Shown here piece by piece: positions 58,368 through 64,000 of a DNA stretch of 64,000 bases. Each line of letters starts with the position of its first letter. Position 1 is the stretch's first letter. Under the pieces are notes generated by a model. It was not told where the DNA came from and did no database searches. It saw only the letters and a program-made list of their open reading frames with translations. The stretch comes from Oscheius onirici (Eukaryota; Nematoda; Chromadorea; Rhabditida; Rhabditidae). The position numbers and the translations under genes are program-made. The DNA lies in contig OW051471.1 of the NCBI GenBank assembly GCA_932521025.1, positions 9,548,001 to 9,612,000 of the forward strand, written 5' to 3'.

Positions 58368-59525
58368 CCCGAGGAGACTGAGGAGAAGGTCGAGCTGCCT
58401 GTTGAAGTGCTGCCAGCACTTCTACAGCTACCGCAGCAAGTGGTTGATCGTGTGATCGACATCGTAAGTGTTTTGACGTTCTGGAACATATATACAGAAA
58501 AGCAGAGGTGTCAGAGAGACTGAATGACAGAAAGACTAAGAAACGGAGAAGCATAGAATCAGAGACAGCGCGACAGAGAATCAAAGTTACTGATTGTTCA
58601 TAAGATCCTCCTTGATTGCAGATGACTCCGAGCGACGTTCTAAAGCTGATGCAAGTCAACCGTGCCACCTACAAATTCATCCGAGAGAAGTGCCGCAAAT
58701 TCTTGAGCGAATTTGTACAGACATACGAGGAGGGAGCGGATGATGTTTTCTCCCTTCATGAGCTGAAGATCACGGACTTTCCCGTTGTGAAGATACCCAT
58801 TTCGGCAGCTTATCATTTTCACCTGGTTCAAGGTTCAAGCGGGACAAGAATGGCTGGAACAAAAACATGCAATCTACGTCTCACTTCAGGAGGTGATCGA
58901 GTCTCCGTTTGGCTTCGAGATGCTCTCGATGACGTTCGTTGATGGCCGAGAATTTTTCGGCTCTCATCTGTGGAAAAAGGCCATGAAGCTGGCGGACAAC
59001 CTGAAGGAAATGGGCAAGGTCAAATATTTCCATCTCCGGATTGATCCTCATTGTACGGAATTCAAGAAGGAACTGGACGAACTGATCGACTATATCAAGC
59101 CGACTCACATCACTTTCGGTCGTGGGAATTCGTCGCATTTTGTCTGGCCGTCTCCCTTCACTGAAATGACGTCTTGGGACAGCTTGGAAGAGGTCAGCGG
59201 CCCGACTGTCACTCGTGCAGTCGAATGGAGTCGGCTCATCAAGTTCAAAAGTATCAAGAGTACACAGACAGATTTTGCCTTCATTGCCTACATGGTTCAG
59301 GTTAGTTTGCTTTAGTGTAAAGACAGAGAAACAGTGACAGAGATTAAAACACTAGTGCTACGTTCTTTTTTTCCAGTCATGGCTCCCCGCCATTTGGCAA
59401 AGACGCAAGGTAGTTGTTCTGAGTTTACTCCTTGTTCATAGGACGAAGCCCGATATTTTTAGGAACAAGAGAGTATGGTAGTTTTTTGCTTCTATAATGG
59501 TCCTGTAAAATGGTTCAGGGTATAA
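58368..59525 (+). CDS. F-box-like/FTH-type protein, copy B
   Basis: Exons 58368-58463, 58622-58825, 58890-59300, 59377-59409 and 59463-59525 are all phase 0. The F-box-like segment is VEVLPALLQLPQQVVDRVI followed by SDVLKLMQVNRATYKFIRE. The following region holds VFSLHELKITDFPVVKIPIS, FVDGREFFGSHLW and IDYIKPTHITFGRG, homologous to copy A. F-box proteins usually recruit substrates to SCF ubiquitin ligases; that is family inference and the motif is weak. No ATG precedes the first exon in frame, so either the start lies in copy A (a joined transcript), or translation begins at 58622. The 3' two exons show no similarity to copy A and may be wrong. Confidence 0.5.
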
Positions 59526-59828
59526 TTAGGTTTGCTGAAATTCTGGCTATAGACTTCCCCCGATTCTAATGACGTAGGTCTCGAAAGGTGGTTGGAAAAA
59601 TCGTAACAAAAAACCAAAATACCAAAAACTTGATTGTAAGGGATTCTAGTGAGGTATGACTTCTAGCCAATACAGTCTCGATCCTTCCTTTGAGCAACTG
59701 GACATTGGTGGGGTAAAGTTCTGACCGGTCTGGTCTCGATCTGATGTCGGTGCAAAGATAAACTCACACTTTTTGCTAGTACACAGGGAATCACTATTCG
59801 TAAATTCTGTGAATTTTGACAAAAAGAG

Positions 59829-60623
59829 AACAATCTGGATCTATGAAAAAGTGGATTCTTTGAAGAAGAAGGGATTTGTCTTTGCCCCTTGTTTTACTGA
59901 ACGAACAAAAAGAGAACAATACTTTTGTGTGAACTACACAACAAAAAGAGAACAATAGCTCTTACAAAAGTCAAATCCTCGTCTTTTCTAATAGGATCAC
60001 TCTTTTATCAGCTGTTCTAGAAACTGTATATTCAAGAGAGAGGAGACACTACCGTGAAGAGTAAAGAGAAAGTACTGTCGGGTTATGGATAAGAAGTAGA
60101 TTAGGCCTTTTTCGTTGGGAGAGAATCCAGTTGTTTTCGGCTTCTTATTCCACTCGTTATATCAGAAATCAAGAAATCAACTAGTTCCCTTTGCTCCCAG
60201 GCGTAATATGAACATCAGAAAAATTTCTGTAACTGAAATCCCGTAACAGTATTTTACCTGGACACAAAATTCTTCCAAAACAGCCTAAAAAACAGTCTAA
60301 CAACAGTTTCTTGCCTCTAAAAATAACGTGCAGTATCATTGACCGCTAAACATTGTTCGCTAGGTCATTTTGGAATGTGGGTCAAACTTGTTGGGTTCTT
60401 CTCTTCGATTTTGTAATCAAGTTTTCTGGAGCTGCCGATAAAAGAGTGATCCAATGAGAAAAAACGAGGATTTGACTTTTGTAGGAAATATTGTTCTCTT
60501 TTTGTCAGGTTGCGCAGTTCAGACAAGTTATTGTTCTCTTTTTGTCCGATTGAATTCAGTAAAAATTAGGGTAAAGACAAATCCCTTCTTCTTCAAAGAA
60601 TCCACTTTTTCACAGATCCAGAT
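59829..60623. repeat. Inverted-repeat (foldback) element
   Basis: The arms at about 59829-60005 and 60445-60623 are inverted copies. Shared blocks are TCTGGATC, GTGAAAAAGTGGATTC, GAAGAAGAAGGGATTTGTC, two AAAAAGAGAACAAT motifs, CAAAAGTCAAATCCTCG and GGATCACTCTTTTATC. The 430-bp centre is unrelated and has no transposase. No target duplication is obvious. It is best described as a foldback or long-TIR non-autonomous DNA element. Confidence 0.75.
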
Positions 60624-60849
60624 ATTCAGAAAGTTTTAACGTAAAATATGCGCCGGAAGTGAGGCCACCAGCTTCGTCACAGTCGCTCGACTAGAATGTG
60701 GCTAATTCCTAAACTTTCTTGCTTGTTCGTTTGAGTTCATCCAATTGAAACTAATTACTTCAGTTGTCGATTTCGGAATGAGCAGAAACATAGGGCAAAA
60801 AAACAACTGGTTTTTGAAAATTCTCTCGATTCGGTTTTCCTGGTTCTCT

Positions 60850-61016
60850 GAGGAAAAACGTGGATTTGACCTTTGTGCGCAATATTGTTCATTTTTTGTT
60901 GAGTTCTTATAATCCACTTTGTATTGTTCACTTTTTGTCCGGTCTTCTAAAAGAAAACACAAGGTAAAGACAAATCCCTCTTTGTCTAAATCCACTTTTT
61001 CACAAATCCGGATTGT
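60850..61016. repeat. Partial copy of the foldback-element arm
   Basis: The sequence has the blocks GTGGATTTGAC, TATTGTTCA-TTTTTG twice, AAAGACAAATCCCT, TCCACTTTTTCACAAATCC in the same order and orientation as the right arm of the element at 59829-60623, but diverged and without a partner arm. Confidence 0.6.
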
Positions 61017-61164
61017 ATTATGTTTTTCTACAAGACATTCATAGTTCATAGGACACCGAAGCTTTTTTGTTGAATATTTAGCTTTTTTAGAGGCCAATCT
61101 GGAGAAAACTGTAGTTTTAACACAAATTTTTAAAGCGTTCCAACATTCATTGAATCGTCCAATT

Positions 61165-62336
61165 TCATCTATTTACCGCAAACGGAGAAACCGATGCAAC
61201 AGGTGTTTTCCCGCTCTTTACCAGTCTCAACAAATATTTTTTGTATGGTGTGGTGAGGAAGAGCACACAGAAATCGTGAACTGGAGCAAAGAAGGACGGC
61301 ATAACAAGCTGGACCGCTGTCATGTACTCGCCAACCCTCCACCACTCAAAATCAGTCGCTGAGCATCAGATTTTTATAATTTTAGAGGGTGAACTTGCAG
61401 TTACGGTTCTGTGGTGTTATTAGATAAATTCCTGTCACAACTCCCATCAGAATGCCGGGAACGCCAATGAGTAGAAGAGGTGTGAGACCCTTTAAAAGAA
61501 GATTTAAACAGACTGATCGGTACCTGCCAAATCAATGATCTCATGAGCATTTTATGTAGGCTGACTGTCTGGGGACTCAGATGCTGTCTTTTATCGGTCA
61601 ACATCACATTCACCTAAAGATTCTTTGCCCGAGAAGATACCCAAATGTACTATGTGAATAGACTTGGCAACGATGACAGCCACAAAAGAGAACAGAATAA
61701 CCAATAGTACTGCCTCCAAGAACACATTCTGCATCTTTGTTGGTATCATTACGTAGACTCCGTACAGGGGATCGTACGTAATATTGTTCTGAATTAAAAT
61801 TTGCTTTTAATTTTTAAAGCGTACATCTTCCAAATAGTCCAATAAAACAGAATATTCAGGCTGAGTGAAAAACTGTGCAATCAGTTGAAGAATGACCATA
61901 ACTGTGATGAGAGGCATCTTCAGAAAAGAAGTCTTTCTTGTTTTGTAAGAGTTTTTCATTAAAGTGTTCTCGCGGTACATGAATCCCACAATGATTGAGA
62001 GCATCTGGACAGAAAGACTGGCTATTGCGAGTACTACCCAAACTCGGGAATACTGCGGATAGAGCGAGCCGAGATAGCCTTTCAGTTGGCAGCCCAGAGC
62101 TTTTTCAAGAGATGTTAACATGACAAGAACGCCGTAAACTATATCGAATTGATAGACGGCTATCTGAACCATAAACTGCTTTGTGTCTTGACTGTCCGTA
62201 CCGCCATAGTTATCAGAATCTTTTTGTAACCTCTCATAAAGTTTGGAGTGTGAGAAACGATTGTATACAAAAGAAATCCAGTGATTATAGTCGACGGAAC
62301 TGCCATGATGCGAGGAATCGTTTCCACCAGATTCAT
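61165..62336 (-). CDS. 7TM chemoreceptor (Srh/Str superfamily, family unresolved), copy 1
   Basis: Six exons (62202-62336, 61825-62163, 61651-61788, 61524-61613, 61405-61489, 61165-61358) give about 326 aa. Seven membrane segments are visible, from PSTIITGFLLYTIV (TM1) to MTAVQLVMPSFFAPVHDF (TM7). TM3 ends GFMYREN, and the TM5-TM6 loop reads SPQTVSLHKMLMRSLIWQ, the 'T...h..l...L..Q' block. Exons 1 and 2 are exactly the same length as those of the inverted paralog at 63316. Introns of 37, 34 and 46 nt are used. The C-tail after TTPYKKYLLRLVK is short. Confidence 0.75.
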
Positions 62337-62529
62337 TCTGTAGGAATGAGTAGAGCTTTGCCCAATCAGTATCCGCTTTGCACCTGTTGTTAACTTTTTT
62401 GTCCTTTCAGCACCACAATCAGTGATCGGTTTCATGTCATCATATGCACCTTTTGAACTCACCCGACTTGAAAATACAACTTAGAAATGTTTTCATGTTA
62501 ACTCACTTCCTGAATTTGTCTAGCGATCA

Positions 62530-62618
62530 CTGTCTACGAGGGAGAAGGCGCAGATTAGAGAGAAAAACGACAGCATGACCAAGACTACAGCCGTCATGTA
62601 TTCTCCTAGAGTCCACCT
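62530..62618 (-). pseudogene. Relic TM7 exon of a third receptor copy
   Basis: On the minus strand the sequence reads WTLGEYMTAVVLVMLSFFSL, matching WRVGEYMTAVQLVMPSFFAP of the receptor at 61165-62336. No other exons are present nearby, so it is a leftover of a third paralog located between the head-to-head pair. Confidence 0.7.
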
Positions 62619-63315
62619 ATCGCTATCCGTTGTAATTTGTAGTGTTTTGAAATTTCAACGAGCCGTTTGCACATTTGGTCAACATTTGCAGAACGAAATC
62701 CACTGTCACAAAATCTAGGAGAATGCGAATATGAGTGTCTACCAGCAGGAGAGGTGTGAGATCCACTGAACACATACTTGGAATAAGGACTTATCGAATA
62801 AGGAGCTCAAAAAATTGTTTCAAAATGCCTCTCAGTCGCCAGTCTCTACACGCCTAAACAGCTCCAATCAATACCCAATTTGCTGGTGACTCTTCGAAAA
62901 GAGCTCCGTACCGAAACCCGAATCGGCCCTCGGGCGGACGATTGAAACTTTTGAATCTGGGTTGTTCGGGACTGGCCCAAATCCTAGTTTAGGTGGTGGA
63001 GAAAGACAACTGAAAGAAAAGAACAAATGTCGGGAACATTTTTCAAGAAAGGGGCAAAGTAGAAACGCCTGACCTGAATTGGAAAAGACGAGAGCACAAG
63101 CGAGCAGCAGACGAGTCAATGGGAGCAATTAAAGGCGAGTGGGGAGTCATACGTTTCGATAAGTTGAGTTAAGAGTTTAAGACTTGACAAGTCGATAAAT
63201 AAGTTGGAAAAGTACCCAGGGAACAACATCCTGCAAAAAGTTCCAGAATGGGCGACAGGTGGAATGCCCTTCTTGATTGAGAGCAACTCGTTCCACTAAT
63301 CATATCAGCTTCAAT
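62619..63315. other. Spacer between head-to-head receptor paralogs
   Basis: No coding support. An open frame at 62868-63128 (minus) starts on a non-ATG codon and lacks homology. The region may serve as the promoter of the 63316 gene. Confidence 0.4.
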
Positions 63316-64000
63316 ATGAGCCTATTGGAAATGATTCCTCGTTATATGGCTCTACCGTCGACAATTTGTACTGGTTTTCTTCTCTATGTGATCATTTTTC
63401 ATACACCGAATTCTATGAAATACTACAAGAAAATTCTCATAATCATGGCGGTAAGTAAAGGTACAACTTTCGAATGTATAAATTTAGGTAGCAGTCTACC
63501 AATTCGACATAGTCTATGGACTTTTTGTCATGTTAACACCTATCGAAAAGGCACTGGGCTGTCAAATTAAAGGCTTTCTTGGCTCGTTCTATCCGAAATA
63601 TTCCCGCATCTGGGTAGTATTGGCAGTTGCGTGTCTCTGTGTCTTGATGCTCTCGATCATTCTCGGATTCGTATACAGGGAGAACACTTTGATGAAAAAC
63701 GCTCACAAAGCACGAAACACGTCGGTTCTGGAAATGTTGATTGCCTCACTTCTTGTCATCCTCCAACTGATTGCTCAGTTTTTCACTCAGCCTGACTATT
63801 CTGTCATTTTAGAATATTTGAAAGCTGTAGGTTTCAATGATTCAAAAGTGAGCAGTCTCTCAGAACAACATTACTTTCGACCCAAATTTTGGTGTTTTTG
63901 TGATGATACCGACAAAGATGGATATCGTATACGTTGAGGCTGTTCTCGCAGTTTTTTTGTTCTCTACCGTGGCTGCCATAGTGACCAAGTCAATTCACAC
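63316..64000 (+). CDS. 7TM chemoreceptor, copy 2 (cut by window end)
   Basis: Exons 63316-63450, 63488-63826 and 63864 to beyond 64000. The encoded sequence closely matches the gene at 61165-62336: PSTICTGFLLYVI, YQFDIVYGLFVMLTPIEKAL, SRIWVVLAVACLC, GFVYREN and LQLIAQFFTQPDYSV, then NNITFDP, VMIPTKMDIVYVEA. TM5 is at the window end and the rest of the gene is missing. Introns are 37 nt each. It is transcribed away from copy 1. Confidence 0.75.

Noticed and set aside
62868..63128. 86-aa minus-strand open frame with a hydrophobic start
   Set aside because: It begins on TTG, no ATG is available, and no homology or splice signals support it.

Overview
The window is nuclear DNA from a rhabditid (clade V type) nematode. 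The evidence is the mix of gene families: large nematode-type 7TM chemoreceptors, two nuclear hormone receptors, two cuticle collagens, a DB-module secreted protein, a CTLD (clec) protein, an astacin and a SWEET transporter. Introns are very short (many 33-45 nt) with TTTCAG-type 3' sites, and TTTCAG-like trans-splice acceptors lie just before several start codons. I cannot name the species. All gene models were spliced by hand; phases were checked exon by exon, and exon edges may be off by a few bases.

Layout. 0-5 kb: a two-CTLD gene bracketed by two non-autonomous hAT elements that share termini and carry 8-bp target duplications. 5-17 kb: an srh-like receptor, a long gene-poor stretch, an NHR, and a Str-type receptor with a MITE in an intron. 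18-28 kb: a small Tyr/Pro-rich secreted protein, a cuticle collagen, a decayed astacin, a receptor pseudogene split by a non-LTR retrotransposon tail, degraded duplicated exons and a PPxY protein. 28-37.6 kb: a 7TM receptor, convergent with a 22-exon gene whose spliced frame (about 1657 aa) joins an intact protein kinase domain to about ten C-terminal kelch repeats; this is the most interesting item. 38-43 kb: a second collagen, a CTLD fragment, a very small forkhead factor and a SWEET transporter with a tRNA-Ile(AAU) in an intron. 43-49.7 kb is gene-poor. 49.7-64 kb: a rhodopsin-like peptide receptor with one AT-AG intron, a divergent NHR, a DB-module protein, a Cys-rich secreted peptide, two tandem F-box-like paralogs (the first with in-frame stops), an inverted-repeat element, and a head-to-head pair of close 7TM paralogs with a relic between them; the last is cut by the window end.

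No operon-like cluster of functionally linked genes is evident. The content (chemoreceptors, NHRs, CTLD, F-box-like, transposons) looks like a fast-evolving chromosome-arm region with a few structural genes embedded.
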